DNA of 64,000 nt from Candidatus Magnetocorallium paracelense (GTDB lineage: Bacteria > Nitrospirota > Thermodesulfovibrionia > Thermodesulfovibrionales > Magnetobacteriaceae). The stretch is taken from NCBI GenBank assembly GCA_029001845.1, contig JAREWP010000077.1:110188-174187 (forward strand), given 5' to 3'. The position numbers and the translations under genes are program-made. Positions 9,846-18,883 of this stretch are shown here, one piece after another (within the stretch, counting starts at the first letter, position 1; each line of letters begins with the position of its first letter). The notes beneath the pieces were generated by a model that saw nothing but the letters and a program-made list of their open reading frames with translations, had not been told where the DNA came from and made no database searches.

Positions 9846-10724
9846 ATGATACCGAAAGATATATTAAAGCAAATCAGACAGATTCAGATTAAGACTTCCA
9901 GGATGGTGACAGATGTCTTTTCAGGACAGTATCACAGTATTTTTAAAGGCCGTGGTATGGAGTTCGATGAAGTGCGACAGTATCAGCCCGGCGATGAGAT
10001 CCGGTCCATAGATTGGAATGTAACGGCAAGGACCGGAGAGCCCTATGTGAAGAAGTATGTCGAAGAGAGAGAGCTTACTGTTATGCTTCTCCTGGATATG
10101 TCTAAATCGTCCTACTTTGGAACCGTAAACAAACTAAAAAGACAAATAGCCGCGGAGATATGTTCTCTTCTTGCCTTTTCTGCAATACAAAATAACGATA
10201 AAGTAGGCCTGATACTCTTTACAGATAAAATCGAAAAATATGTTCCCCCGAGAAAGGGTGTGCGTCACGTTCTAAGAATTGTAAGAGAAGCCCTCTACTA
10301 TACTCCCCAAAGGAGATGGACCGACATTTCGGGAGCTCTTGAGTATCTGAACAGAGTCACCCGCAGAAGTACGGTTTCCTTTATTATTTCGGACTTTTAT
10401 GATAGTGGTTTTGTTAAACCCCTCTCTGTGGCCAACAAAAGGCATGATATTACTGCTGTAACGATAACCGATCCAAAGGAGATATCCATGCCCAATATCG
10501 GAATTGTTCAGTTCGAGGACGCAGAAAGTGGTAAGAAATATTTAGTCGATACATCAAACAACCATTTAAGAGATGAATTCAATAAGAGTTCGTTAAAAAT
10601 ATTGGAAGAGCGATCGAAAACATTCGCTAAAATAAATGTAGACACCGTCGATGTGCGCACTGACCTTCCCTATGGTCAGGCCCTGTTTAAATTTTTCAGA
10701 ATGAGAGAAAGGAGGCTCAGGTGA
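9846..10724 (+). CDS. DUF58 domain protein (VWA-like) of the MoxR/Bat operon
   Basis: A 292-residue member of the DUF58 family that nearly always accompanies MoxR. The signature GRGMEFDEVRQYQPGDEIRS near residues 37-56 is followed by IDWNVTARTGEPYVKKY, the family's most conserved block. A VWA-like fold then opens with LLLDMSKSSYFG, in which DMSKS resembles a metal-ion-dependent adhesion motif. No membrane segment is evident, unlike the longer DUF58 proteins. The stop overlaps the start of the next gene (GTGA), so the two are probably translationally coupled. The biochemical role is not established for the family. Confidence 0.93.
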   Translation: MIPKDILKQIRQIQIKTSRMVTDVFSGQYHSIFKGRGMEFDEVRQYQPGDEIRSIDWNVTARTGEPYVKKYVEERELTVMLLLDMSKSSYFGTVNKLKRQIAAEICSLLAFSAIQNNDKVGLILFTDKIEKYVPPRKGVRHVLRIVREALYYTPQRRWTDISGALEYLNRVTRRSTVSFIISDFYDSGFVKPLSVANKRHDITAVTITDPKEISMPNIGIVQFEDAESGKKYLVDTSNNHLRDEFNKSSLKILEERSKTFAKINVDTVDVRTDLPYGQALFKFFRMRERRLR

Positions 10725-11944
10725 AGAGTAACCTGTTTATTTCGATAGTAGTCGTCGCAATACTGGGAGTATCGGCATATATAGCTGTAAACATGGAGAA
10801 TCGGGTGTTGGATGCAAAAGAATCTTACAGTCCGTGGGGCGATAAAGAGAGGCTCGATTATGCAAACACACTTTTGGCGAAGGGTCTTACCAGGGAAGCG
10901 GGAGAAGCCTTTGAGGAATATATATCATTTGCAAAATCCGATAAAAAAGAGCTGGCAAAAGCTTGTTATCGCCTGGGAAGTATTTATATGGATCTCTTTG
11001 AGTATGAAAGGGCTCTTAAGAATTTTTATAAAGCCGAAATGATGGACAAAGAGGGTGAGTTTCATGATGAGATGAACAGAAAGATCGTGGAAGCCCTAGA
11101 AAGAATCGGCATGACAAGCCAGGCCAAATATGAGCTCGGTTCCAGAGCTTCGCTGGGCGGTTCCCTCAAGAAAGAGGGAAGAGTGCTCGCCCGTATAGGT
11201 AATAAGGAGATCACTGAAAACCAGATCGATCGAGCTCTTGCAATGCTGCCTCAATGGATGAGAATGAGATATGAAAAGGACGAGGAACGGCGGAATTTTA
11301 TAAGAGAGTATGTTGCAAAGGAGGCGCTCCTGGAAAAGGCGTTACGCCTTGGCATCGATAAGACCCCTGAGACCAGAGAGTCCGTGGAAGAGCTGAAAAA
11401 GCAGGTGGTGATAGAGCAGTTTCTAAAAAAAGAAATGGAAGAAAAACTGAAGATAGATCCTTCCGATCGGGAACTCTACTTCAAAGCGAATATTGATAAA
11501 TACAGCGAACCGGCGGGAATAAGAATCAGTTTTGTTACCTTTGAAAATGAGCAGGAAGAAGATAGCGCCTATGAAGCGTTGGAAAAAGGAGAGGGAGAAA
11601 GGATAAAAGAGTGGATTAGAGAGAATCAAAGTTATTTAACGGGAGTGGGTGAGGCAAAGGATGTAATCTCTGCGTTGTTTTTAAAAGACAAGGGAGAAAC
11701 GGCAGGGCCTTTCAAAATTGGAGAGAGCTTTTATCTCTTCTCTGTTAACGAGAAAAAGAGAGAGAAGAAGAAGAGTTACGATGAGGTTAAAAAACAGGTC
11801 GAGTATGAATATGCCGCCATGAAACAGCAGGAGATTACGAATGCTCTGCTAAAAGAGGTATTGGAATCTCAGGAGGTGGAGATTTATTATGAACCAAAGA
11901 AAGGGGCGCCGGAGACACCATCGGAAAACACCGGTGAAAAGTAA
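10721..11944 (+). CDS. TPR and SurA/parvulin-like protein within the Bat operon
   Basis: A membrane-anchored or secreted protein starting with an N-terminal hydrophobic segment (LFISIVVVAILGVSAYIAV). Residues about 45-135 form tetratricopeptide-like helices (ANTLLAKGLTREAGEAFEEY and following). From about residue 155, VLARIGNKEITENQIDRAL and the helices after it resemble the N-terminal chaperone part of SurA/PpiC proteins. Residues about 255-345 look like a degenerate parvulin domain. The start is GTG, overlapping the previous stop as GTGA. A peptidyl-prolyl isomerase-like protein is not a standard Bat component; its place here suggests help in folding the exported parts of BatD-type proteins. 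The isomerase assignment is moderate. Confidence 0.75.
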   Translation: MKSNLFISIVVVAILGVSAYIAVNMENRVLDAKESYSPWGDKERLDYANTLLAKGLTREAGEAFEEYISFAKSDKKELAKACYRLGSIYMDLFEYERALKNFYKAEMMDKEGEFHDEMNRKIVEALERIGMTSQAKYELGSRASLGGSLKKEGRVLARIGNKEITENQIDRALAMLPQWMRMRYEKDEERRNFIREYVAKEALLEKALRLGIDKTPETRESVEELKKQVVIEQFLKKEMEEKLKIDPSDRELYFKANIDKYSEPAGIRISFVTFENEQEEDSAYEALEKGEGERIKEWIRENQSYLTGVGEAKDVISALFLKDKGETAGPFKIGESFYLFSVNEKKREKKKSYDEVKKQVEYEYAAMKQQEITNALLKEVLESQEVEIYYEPKKGAPETPSENTGEK

Positions 11945-11963
11945 ACCTCAGAAGGTATAGCGC

Positions 11964-12914
11964 TTGAGACTTACTTGCTTTACATATACAGTAATCCTGC
12001 TGACGGGGATTCTGTCGATATGCATATATTCTGCTCCGATATTCGCCGAGGATAAAGAGGAGAAGACACCGATAACCGTTACGGCTGAAGTCGACTCGAC
12101 TTCCATCGAAGTAGGGGACAGGATTACATATACAATCACAGTCGATGCAGATAAAGACATCGAGACGAAGTTCCCGGAGTTTGCGGAAAGCCTCGGGGAA
12201 TTTGCGGTAAGGGACTTTGGCTCTGAAGATAAATGGCGTCCCGGGGGCAGAAGGTTTATTCAATGGTATGAGCTGGATACTTATATAAGCGGCAGTTATA
12301 CAATCCCTGAAGCAATTATTAAGTATAAACACAAGAACGAAGAAGAGTGGGATGAATTGTTGACTGACGAGGTTGTTGTGGAGGTTAAGAGCCTGCTTCT
12401 CGAATCCGGTCAGGAGGGAGAAATAAAAGATATATCCGGGCCTGTAGATTTTCCCGTCAATAAATGGGTGTATATCACCATTGGCGGAGTATTGCTGTTA
12501 TTGGTCCTTTCCGTTTTTACTTTTGTACTGTTTAAAAGAAAAAAGAAGAGAGCCACTGTCGCTCCGCCGCGACCTGCCCATGAAATTGCCCGTGAGGCGT
12601 TAAAGGCGCTTAAGAGGAAAGATTATATTAAACAGGAAAAGATCGAACCCTACTATGTGGAACTCTCCGATGTTGTGAGACACTATTTGGAAAACAGGTT
12701 TCATCTGAAGGCGCCTGAAATGACTACAGAAGAATTTTTAAATACAGTTAAAGACGACAAAACACTCTCCTATGAACATAAGAGCCTTTTAAAGGATTTT
12801 CTCTCTCAATGCGATCTTGTTAAATTCGCCAGATACCGACCTGCCGAAAATGAGACAGATATGGTTTATGAATCTGCAGAAAGATTGATAGAACAGACAA
12901 AGGAGGCGTCGTGA
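11964..12914 (+). CDS. BatD-like membrane protein, short form
   Basis: A 316-residue exported protein. It has a signal peptide (residues 1-28), then a beta-rich domain opening ITVTAEVDSTSIEVGDRITY, which resembles the repeated Ig-like units of BatD. A single membrane helix (VYITIGGVLLLLVLSVFTFV, about 172-191) and a cytoplasmic helical tail follow. The tail (YVELSDVVRHYLENRF, then TTEEFL) is shared by many proteins of MoxR/VWA operons and also ends the large BatD here. The start is TTG at 11964 after an AGAAGG. The stop overlaps the GTG of batA. A DUF4381-type label is also possible. Its probable role is a membrane partner of the VWA proteins. Confidence 0.8.
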   Translation: MRLTCFTYTVILLTGILSICIYSAPIFAEDKEEKTPITVTAEVDSTSIEVGDRITYTITVDADKDIETKFPEFAESLGEFAVRDFGSEDKWRPGGRRFIQWYELDTYISGSYTIPEAIIKYKHKNEEEWDELLTDEVVVEVKSLLLESGQEGEIKDISGPVDFPVNKWVYITIGGVLLLLVLSVFTFVLFKRKKKRATVAPPRPAHEIAREALKALKRKDYIKQEKIEPYYVELSDVVRHYLENRFHLKAPEMTTEEFLNTVKDDKTLSYEHKSLLKDFLSQCDLVKFARYRPAENETDMVYESAERLIEQTKEAS

Positions 12915-13906
12915 CATTTCAAAACCCGGTTTTGTTTCTCCTGATTCCTCTTGTCATAACAGCCGCTTTTATTGCAAAAAAAAGAGAAAGATTGCCCTCT
13001 GTGCGGTTTTCATCAGGGAGATTTCTGACAGTTTTTAAACCGACTCTGAAAACGATTGTAAGTAAAAACATGATTATCCTTCGTGTCGTCGCTATTGTTT
13101 TGATGATATTTGCCCTTGCCAGACCACAATCGCCAATAGAGGAGTCGAGAGTGGAGACCGAAGGGGTGGACATTATCCTTGCCATCGACACTTCGACAAG
13201 TATGCTGGCCGAGGATTTTAAAATAGACAGAGAGAGAACGAACAGACTGGAAGCCGTAAAAGATGTGGTCAAGGAATTTATCGATGGAAGAGCGAATGAC
13301 AGGATAGGAATTATCGCTTTTGCAGCCAGGGCCTATATGGTAAGTCCCCTGACTCTGGACTATGACTGGCTGCTGCAAAATCTTGAAAGAGTGGAGATAG
13401 GGATGATCGAAGATGGTACGGCAATCGGTTCGGGCATATCGTCGGCTGTTAATCGTTTACGGGAGACAAAAGCGAAAAGTAAGCTCGTTATCCTCCTGAC
13501 GGACGGAAGAAATAATGCAGGCAGAATCTCTCCTTCTTTGTCAGCAGAAACGGCAAAGGCCCTTGGTATCAAGGTCTATACGATAGGCGCCGGAACAAAG
13601 GGACTTGCTCCTTATCCGGCTAAAGATTTTTTCGGTAACCTTGTATATAAACCTGTCAAAGTAGAGATCGACGAAGATACACTGATAAAAGTCGCCTCCG
13701 AGACCGGTGGGAGATACTTCAGAGCCACTGATACAAAATCGTTGAGAGAGATATATAAAGAGATAGACGAGATGGAAACGACAACAATAGAGGAACAGGG
13801 ATATATGGAATATAAAGAACTCTTTCATCTCTTTTTGTACCCGGGACTTTTTCTACTGTTGTCAGAGATCGTATTGAGTAATACGCTGTTAAGGAGAATA
13901 CCTTAG
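12911..13906 (+). CDS. batA: BatA: membrane protein with VWA domain
   Basis: A 331-residue aerotolerance-operon protein. Membrane segments lie at about residues 4-17 and 52-70, and another near the C-terminus (HLFLYPGLFLLLSEIVL). Between them is a VWA domain with an intact metal-binding motif, IILAIDTSTSM (DxSxS), plus a downstream LTDGRNN. BatA proteins are proposed to act with MoxR and BatB at the inner membrane in stress tolerance; the mechanism is not settled. The start is GTG, overlapping the previous stop (GTGA). Confidence 0.92.
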   Translation: MTFQNPVLFLLIPLVITAAFIAKKRERLPSVRFSSGRFLTVFKPTLKTIVSKNMIILRVVAIVLMIFALARPQSPIEESRVETEGVDIILAIDTSTSMLAEDFKIDRERTNRLEAVKDVVKEFIDGRANDRIGIIAFAARAYMVSPLTLDYDWLLQNLERVEIGMIEDGTAIGSGISSAVNRLRETKAKSKLVILLTDGRNNAGRISPSLSAETAKALGIKVYTIGAGTKGLAPYPAKDFFGNLVYKPVKVEIDEDTLIKVASETGGRYFRATDTKSLREIYKEIDEMETTTIEEQGYMEYKELFHLFLYPGLFLLLSEIVLSNTLLRRIP

Positions 13907-14008
13907 TAAAGGAACTAACTGCTTTTTATGTGAGTTTGTGAGGCATAAGCAAAAATTGACTAATAACATAATCCGAGTTATCTGTGGTTATTTATATGAG
14001 AGTGTATA

Positions 14009-15010
14009 ATGAAATTTGCTAATATAGGCGCTTTACATCTTTTATGGCCGGTAATGGGAGTGGTTGTCTTCTATTATCTGGCAGGAAAAAAGCGTCGGAA
14101 AAGGATGGAGGATTTCGCAGATAAGGGATTGCTCTCAGAATTGGCCTCTTCCCTGGATTCCGGAAGACAGAGGCTCAAATTTTATATCATTCTGACAGCC
14201 CTTATTTTCGCCGTATTCTCCTTAACAAGACCTCAATGGGGTTTTCACTGGCAGGAAATAAAGCGTAAAGGACTGGATATTGTAATAGCAATCGATACAT
14301 CGAAAAGCATGCTTGCCGAAGATGTGAAACCAAACAGGCTGGAAAGATCGAAACTGGCTGTTCAGGATTTTGTAAAAAACCTCAAAGGCGACCGAACGGG
14401 ACTCATTGCTTTTTCAGGCAACGCCTTTTTGCAATGTCCTCTTACAGTTGATTATAAAGGATTTCTCCTTTCCGTAAACGCTCTCTCCACCAATACCATT
14501 CCCAAAGGCGGGACTTCCATTTCAGGGGCCATAAAGGAGGCAATGAGGAGTTTTGAAGGAGGTTTGAAAAAGTATAAAGTACTAATACTCATAACCGATG
14601 GAGAAGATCATAAAGGTAATCCCGAAAAAATTGCGGAACAGGCGAAAAAGGAGGGAGTAAAGATTTTTTCTATCGGAATAGGCACAGGCGAGGGTGAACT
14701 TATTCCTGTTACCGACGAAGAGGGAAACAGAATGTATTTAAAAGACAGACAGGGGAATGTGGTAAAAAGTCGTCTTGATGAAACAACGCTTCAAAAGATA
14801 GCGCTTGCCACAGGCGGCAGTTATGTAAAAGCAAGCAGTACGGAGTTTGGATTGGAACTGATTTATAAAGAAAAATTATCAAAAATGGAAAAGAGAGAGC
14901 TTAAGAGTAAGATGGCCAAACAATATGAAGAACGATTTCAGCTCTTTTTGCTTGCTGCTGTGTTATTGCTGATTACAGAGCTCTTTATCTCTGAAAGAAG
15001 AAAAGAGTAG
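14009..15010 (+). CDS. batB: BatB: membrane protein with VWA domain
   Basis: A 333-residue paralogue of BatA. It has an N-terminal membrane segment (about 9-26), a second one (about 55-72), a VWA domain with DxSxS in IVIAIDTSKSMLAEDV and a matching LITDGEDHKG, and a C-terminal helix (FQLFLLAAVLLLITELF). A 102-base gap without a gene separates it from batA. The ATG at 14009 has only a weak GAGAG upstream. It presumably pairs with BatA and is anchored in the same complex. Confidence 0.92.
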   Translation: MKFANIGALHLLWPVMGVVVFYYLAGKKRRKRMEDFADKGLLSELASSLDSGRQRLKFYIILTALIFAVFSLTRPQWGFHWQEIKRKGLDIVIAIDTSKSMLAEDVKPNRLERSKLAVQDFVKNLKGDRTGLIAFSGNAFLQCPLTVDYKGFLLSVNALSTNTIPKGGTSISGAIKEAMRSFEGGLKKYKVLILITDGEDHKGNPEKIAEQAKKEGVKIFSIGIGTGEGELIPVTDEEGNRMYLKDRQGNVVKSRLDETTLQKIALATGGSYVKASSTEFGLELIYKEKLSKMEKRELKSKMAKQYEERFQLFLLAAVLLLITELFISERRKE

Positions 15011-15034
15011 ATTAGGTTTATCAAGGAGAACGAC

Positions 15035-15892
15035 ATGTTATTGAGAATAGTTATTTTTCTGGTGATCGCCTTTTTTTCTACCTGCACCCTTAGCATGGCG
15101 GATACTGCTGTTGCAACGGTAAAAGAAGGGAACAGATTATTTAATGATGAAAACTATGACGAAGCGCTGAAGAATTATAATGAAGCCAAAGTGAGCCTGC
15201 CCGATTCTCCAATCATTAGCTTTAATATGGGCAGTGCTTATTATAAAAAAGAAGAGTTCCAAAAGGCCGAGGAAGCCTTTACCAGAGCGCTGACAACAGA
15301 AGATCCGAAACTGGAGGCCCAGGCAACCTACAATATAGGCAACAGCAAGTATAAACAGGGAAAACTCAAAGAAAATACAAATTTATCGGAAGCGATTGCC
15401 TATTACAGAGCGTCTTTGGATTATTACAAGCGAGCCGTAGATATTGATAAAGGACACAGAAAGGCCAGATATAATCATGAACTTGTGGAAAAGCAACTGA
15501 AAATATTACTTGACAGAAAGAAGAACGAGCCTCCTCCGGAAAATCAACAGAAAGAACAAAATCAACAAAATAAACAGTGCCCCCTTCCTCCAAAGCCGGG
15601 CGAGGGAGGAGAAAAGCAGGAAGAAGAGGCGGAAAAGGAGCAACAACCTGCTGAGCAGAAACAGGAGCAAAATCAGTCGCAAGGGGAGTCGGAAGAGAAT
15701 CGTCAGGAAGAGAGCAAAGGTGGAGAAGAAAATCGGCAAGAGGGAAGCGCCATGGCTGAAGAGCAGGAAGGAATGTCCGAAGAGGAAGCAAAAATGATTC
15801 TTGACAGCCATAACGAGGAAGAGTTACCCTTTGGAGAATTGCAGAGAGGCGGCAGAGGCGGACGTATCCCGGAAGTTTTAAAGGATTGGTAA
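15035..15892 (+). CDS. batC: BatC: secreted TPR protein with acidic, glutamine-rich tail
   Basis: A 285-residue protein with a signal peptide (about 1-23). TPR motifs follow over residues 28-155 (EGNRLFNDENYDEALKNYNE, then FNMGSAYYKKEEFQKAEEAF). After residue 165 comes a low-complexity tail very rich in Gln and Glu, ending GGRGGRIPEVLKDW. This TPR plus Q/E-rich layout and the conserved closing motif are characteristic of BatC. AAGGAG precedes the ATG. The tail probably scaffolds the other Bat proteins. Long antisense frames over the tail are artefacts of its composition. Confidence 0.9.
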   Translation: MLLRIVIFLVIAFFSTCTLSMADTAVATVKEGNRLFNDENYDEALKNYNEAKVSLPDSPIISFNMGSAYYKKEEFQKAEEAFTRALTTEDPKLEAQATYNIGNSKYKQGKLKENTNLSEAIAYYRASLDYYKRAVDIDKGHRKARYNHELVEKQLKILLDRKKNEPPPENQQKEQNQQNKQCPLPPKPGEGGEKQEEEAEKEQQPAEQKQEQNQSQGESEENRQEESKGGEENRQEGSAMAEEQEGMSEEEAKMILDSHNEEELPFGELQRGGRGGRIPEVLKDW

Positions 15893-15978
15893 TTTTTTAA
15901 GGCATAAGGCAACAGGCATAAGTAAGAGAAATATTGTGACCGTTTTATGCATGATTTAACTTAATAAAGGCCTGTTTA

Positions 15979-16059
15979 GATTGACGATTGACGATTGACG
16001 ATTGACGATTGACGATTGACGATTGACGATTGACGATTGACGATTGACGATTGACGATT
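15979..16059. repeat. 7-bp tandem repeat (GATTGAC), about 11.5 copies
   Basis: The unit GATTGAC is repeated without visible error from 15979 to 16059, directly upstream of batD. The reading frame of batD can be extended into the array. Two or three related units occur at 44386-44415, between two other genes. Its length is likely to vary by slippage. Confidence 0.9.
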
Positions 16060-16080
16060 CCGGACCTCATTATTATTAAA

Positions 16081-17976
16081 ATGCATTTGATAGCAGGCAA
16101 GATAAATATCGAATCAAAAGGGACAATACAGAGAGTGCCTGTAATAAAAGGCTTAAATTCTCTGCTTAATACACTGCGCACTCTCCTCTTTGCCCTTTCT
16201 ATTTTGAGTTTTACGCCCTTACCTCTTTTTGCCGACGATATACGATTTGAAGTGACGCTTGACAGAAACAGAGTCGCACTGGGCCAGGGTATGCAATTGA
16301 ATCTGACATTTCACGGAAGTCAGGATGTCCCGGCGCCTGACCTTAAAGACAAGGAAGGGTTTCAAATGCGATATTCAGGGCCTTCCACCAGAGTTTCCAT
16401 TGTAAACGGAAGAGTATCCCGCTCAGTAACACACATGTACACAATGCTGCCGGAAAAGACGGGGACATTTAAAATAGGCCCCTTTTCCATTACCTACAAA
16501 GGGAAGACCTACACTTCGAATCCTGTAACAGTGGAAGTTTTGTCAGGCTCTTCTGCACAGAGGGGCTCCGGGCAGAGAGACACTCTCACTTCTGAGGATC
16601 TTGGGGACAGAATGTTTTTGGTAATGGAGCCGGGTAAGGATAAAATCTATCTAAACGAAACCGTTCCATTAACGATTAAACTCTATATCTCCAATCTCTC
16701 TGTTCGCGATATCCAGTATCCCGATTTCAACCGTGAAGGCTTTTCGGTTCGGGAGTTTGGAGAACCGCGCCAGTATCAGGAGACTTTACAGGGGAAAAGA
16801 TACGATGTGATAGAGTTTGGCACGGAATTTTTCGCCGTTCAGGACGGAGACCTTGTATTGGGGCCGGCGCTGCTGGAATGTAATCTGGTTGTAAAAAAAC
16901 AGCGCAGAAGGACGCCCTCTTTTGGCGGTTTTTTTGACGACGATATTTTCGAGGATTTTTTCGGAAGATATCAAACCTATCCCATACAGTTAAAGACTCC
17001 TGAGATTTATATGACGGTGAAGCCTCTTCCCCATGAGGGAAGACCAAAAAATTTTAAGGGAGCAACGGGAGATTTTAAATTCCATCTCGAAGCAGTACCT
17101 GCTGAAGTGAAAGCAGGAGATCCGATTACCTTGAAAATGACAATCAAGGGGAAAGGTAATTTCAATACAGTCACCCCTCCGGTCCTAAAATCCACTGAGG
17201 GTTTTAAAGTTTATGAGCCTCAGATAAAGCAGGAAGGCAATGTTAAAACATTCGAACAGATTCTCATACCTGAGACTGAAAAGATTAAGGCGATCCCGGA
17301 GGTAAAATTTAGTTTTTTCGATACCGATAAAGAGAAATATCGAACCATTACCAGAGGACCGATCCCTGTAAAAGTGCAAAAAACAAAGCAGGAAACGATA
17401 AAATTGATAGAGAGCAAATCGACTGAACCGGTGCCTGTTGTTAAGGAAATTCTGGGAAGGGATATAATCTATATCAAGTCCAATCCCGGGCATCTGAGGG
17501 AAATGGGTTTTTTGCTTTATAAAAATTTCTGGTTTTGGGTAGTACAGACTGCCGCCCTGTTCATTTTTCTTACCTTTCTTACATTACATAAAAGAAGGGA
17601 GAGGCTGAGGACCGATTCCCGTTATGCAAGAAATTTTATGGCCCATGGAAAAGCCAGGGAGGGTATAAAAGCCGGGAAGCGTTTGTTAAAGGAGAAAAAA
17701 GTTGGCGAATTTTACGATTCCCTGTTTAAAACGATACGGGAATATCTGGGAGATAAATTCCATATTCCTCCGGGTGGCATAACTCCTGACAGCATCAAAG
17801 GAATTTTAAGTGAAAAAGAGGGCGGGGAGAAGATTCTGACGAAAATAAAGGAGGTATTTCTGGAATGCGACTTAGCCAGATACACTCCTGAAGAAGAGGA
17901 AAAAATTCATAAGGCTGAGGAAACATTTAAAAAGCTGAAAGAGGTAATCGATTATATTGAAAAACTAAAGATATAA
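16081..17976 (+). CDS. batD: BatD: oxygen-tolerance membrane protein
   Basis: A large exported protein with a single-pass membrane anchor. A signal-like hydrophobic stretch (LLFALSILSFTPLPLFA) is followed by beta-rich units; the first starts IRFEVTLDRNRVALGQGMQL, the typical BatD opening. The anchor (FWFWVVQTAALFIFLTFLTL) lies near residues 483-502. A cytoplasmic helical tail follows (FYDSLFKTIREYLGDKF), like that of the short BatD-type protein earlier in the operon. The start is uncertain: TTG 16051 lies inside the 7-bp repeat, ATG 16081 is the first ATG, and GTG 16135 is just before the signal peptide; none has a good ribosome binding site. ATG 16081 gives 631 residues. BatD is thought to form the periplasmic part of the Bat complex. 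Confidence 0.87.
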   Translation: MHLIAGKINIESKGTIQRVPVIKGLNSLLNTLRTLLFALSILSFTPLPLFADDIRFEVTLDRNRVALGQGMQLNLTFHGSQDVPAPDLKDKEGFQMRYSGPSTRVSIVNGRVSRSVTHMYTMLPEKTGTFKIGPFSITYKGKTYTSNPVTVEVLSGSSAQRGSGQRDTLTSEDLGDRMFLVMEPGKDKIYLNETVPLTIKLYISNLSVRDIQYPDFNREGFSVREFGEPRQYQETLQGKRYDVIEFGTEFFAVQDGDLVLGPALLECNLVVKKQRRRTPSFGGFFDDDIFEDFFGRYQTYPIQLKTPEIYMTVKPLPHEGRPKNFKGATGDFKFHLEAVPAEVKAGDPITLKMTIKGKGNFNTVTPPVLKSTEGFKVYEPQIKQEGNVKTFEQILIPETEKIKAIPEVKFSFFDTDKEKYRTITRGPIPVKVQKTKQETIKLIESKSTEPVPVVKEILGRDIIYIKSNPGHLREMGFLLYKNFWFWVVQTAALFIFLTFLTLHKRRERLRTDSRYARNFMAHGKAREGIKAGKRLLKEKKVGEFYDSLFKTIREYLGDKFHIPPGGITPDSIKGILSEKEGGEKILTKIKEVFLECDLARYTPEEEEKIHKAEETFKKLKEVIDYIEKLKI

Positions 17977-18010
17977 CCATAGATTTCACCTGGTTTAAAA
18001 ACAATTCATT

Positions 18011-18802
18011 ATGAAAAAGAGAGTGTTTAGAAATATTCTTACTGTTGGTTTACTCCTTATATACCTTGTTTTAGGTTATCAAGCGTCTTTTGCTACGGAC
18101 ATCGACGAATTGCAGCTCTACTTTTACCGGGGCAATGACCGTTATGAAAAGGGAAAATACGGTGAGGCCATCTCTGAATATAACGAAATCATCAATAGGG
18201 GATATGAAAGCGGTAGTGTCTATTTTAACCTGGGAAACAGCTACTTTAAGAAAGGCGAGCTTGGCAAGGCAATAGTGAATTATGAAAGAGCAAAGAGGCT
18301 GAACCCCCGAGACAGGGATTTGGAGTCCAATTATAATTATGCTCTTTCATTGATTAAAGGTGACAGAGGAGAAACTAAAAAATCGTGGCCTATACGAGTG
18401 GTTAACGCCTGTTACACCCCATTTTCCATAAACGGAATTATCATACTACTTTCGTTGCTCTTTATCGCTATCCTTATTGTGATTGTTACCGGTAAATATC
18501 TAGGAACTATTAAAAAATATTCGACTATCGTAATTTCTTTGTTGCTTCTTTTCTTTATGATCTCTCTTTTACCGTTGATGCAAAGAATCGCTTTAACCGA
18601 TAAGGAAGGAGTTGTAACTTCTGAAACAGCAGAGGCGGGATTTGAACCTATAGAGGGTGCTACTACTCACTATACTCTTTATGAAGGTATGAAGGTAGAA
18701 ATCGTCAACTCAACGGAGTCCTGGTATAAGGTCAAACGAGAGGACGGCAAGGCAGGTTGGATATCGAGAGATGATTTGGAAATAATATCCCGCTTGAAAT
18801 AG
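18011..18802 (+). CDS. batE: BatE: TPR protein with membrane segments and SH3-like domain
   Basis: The last gene of the operon, 263 residues. A signal peptide or first helix (about 9-29) precedes TPR motifs at about residues 35-115 (YRGNDRYEKGKYGEAISEYN, VYFNLGNSYFKKGELGKAI). Two membrane helices lie near 143-160 and 171-190. The C-terminal ~60 residues form a bacterial SH3-type domain ending WYKVKREDGKAGWISRDDLE. This TPR-TM-SH3 order is that of BatE. No strong ribosome binding site is visible, so it may depend on translation from batD 34 bases upstream. Confidence 0.88.
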   Translation: MKKRVFRNILTVGLLLIYLVLGYQASFATDIDELQLYFYRGNDRYEKGKYGEAISEYNEIINRGYESGSVYFNLGNSYFKKGELGKAIVNYERAKRLNPRDRDLESNYNYALSLIKGDRGETKKSWPIRVVNACYTPFSINGIIILLSLLFIAILIVIVTGKYLGTIKKYSTIVISLLLLFFMISLLPLMQRIALTDKEGVVTSETAEAGFEPIEGATTHYTLYEGMKVEIVNSTESWYKVKREDGKAGWISRDDLEIISRLK

Positions 18803-18883
18803 ATATGTTGTCTTACAAGGGAACAGTGGGTGTGACGTTTATTATTCGGATAGCAATGGTATTGATTCGGATAGAGGAAGAAA

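Noticed and set aside
15366..15811. Long minus-strand frames opposite batC
   Set aside because: They are shadows of the Gln/Glu-rich tail, whose purine-rich codons leave the other strand open.
15979..16059. GATTGAC array considered as a CRISPR or replication iteron array
   Set aside because: The units are contiguous without spacers and only 7 bp long, and no cas or rep gene is near. A slippage repeat is the simpler reading.
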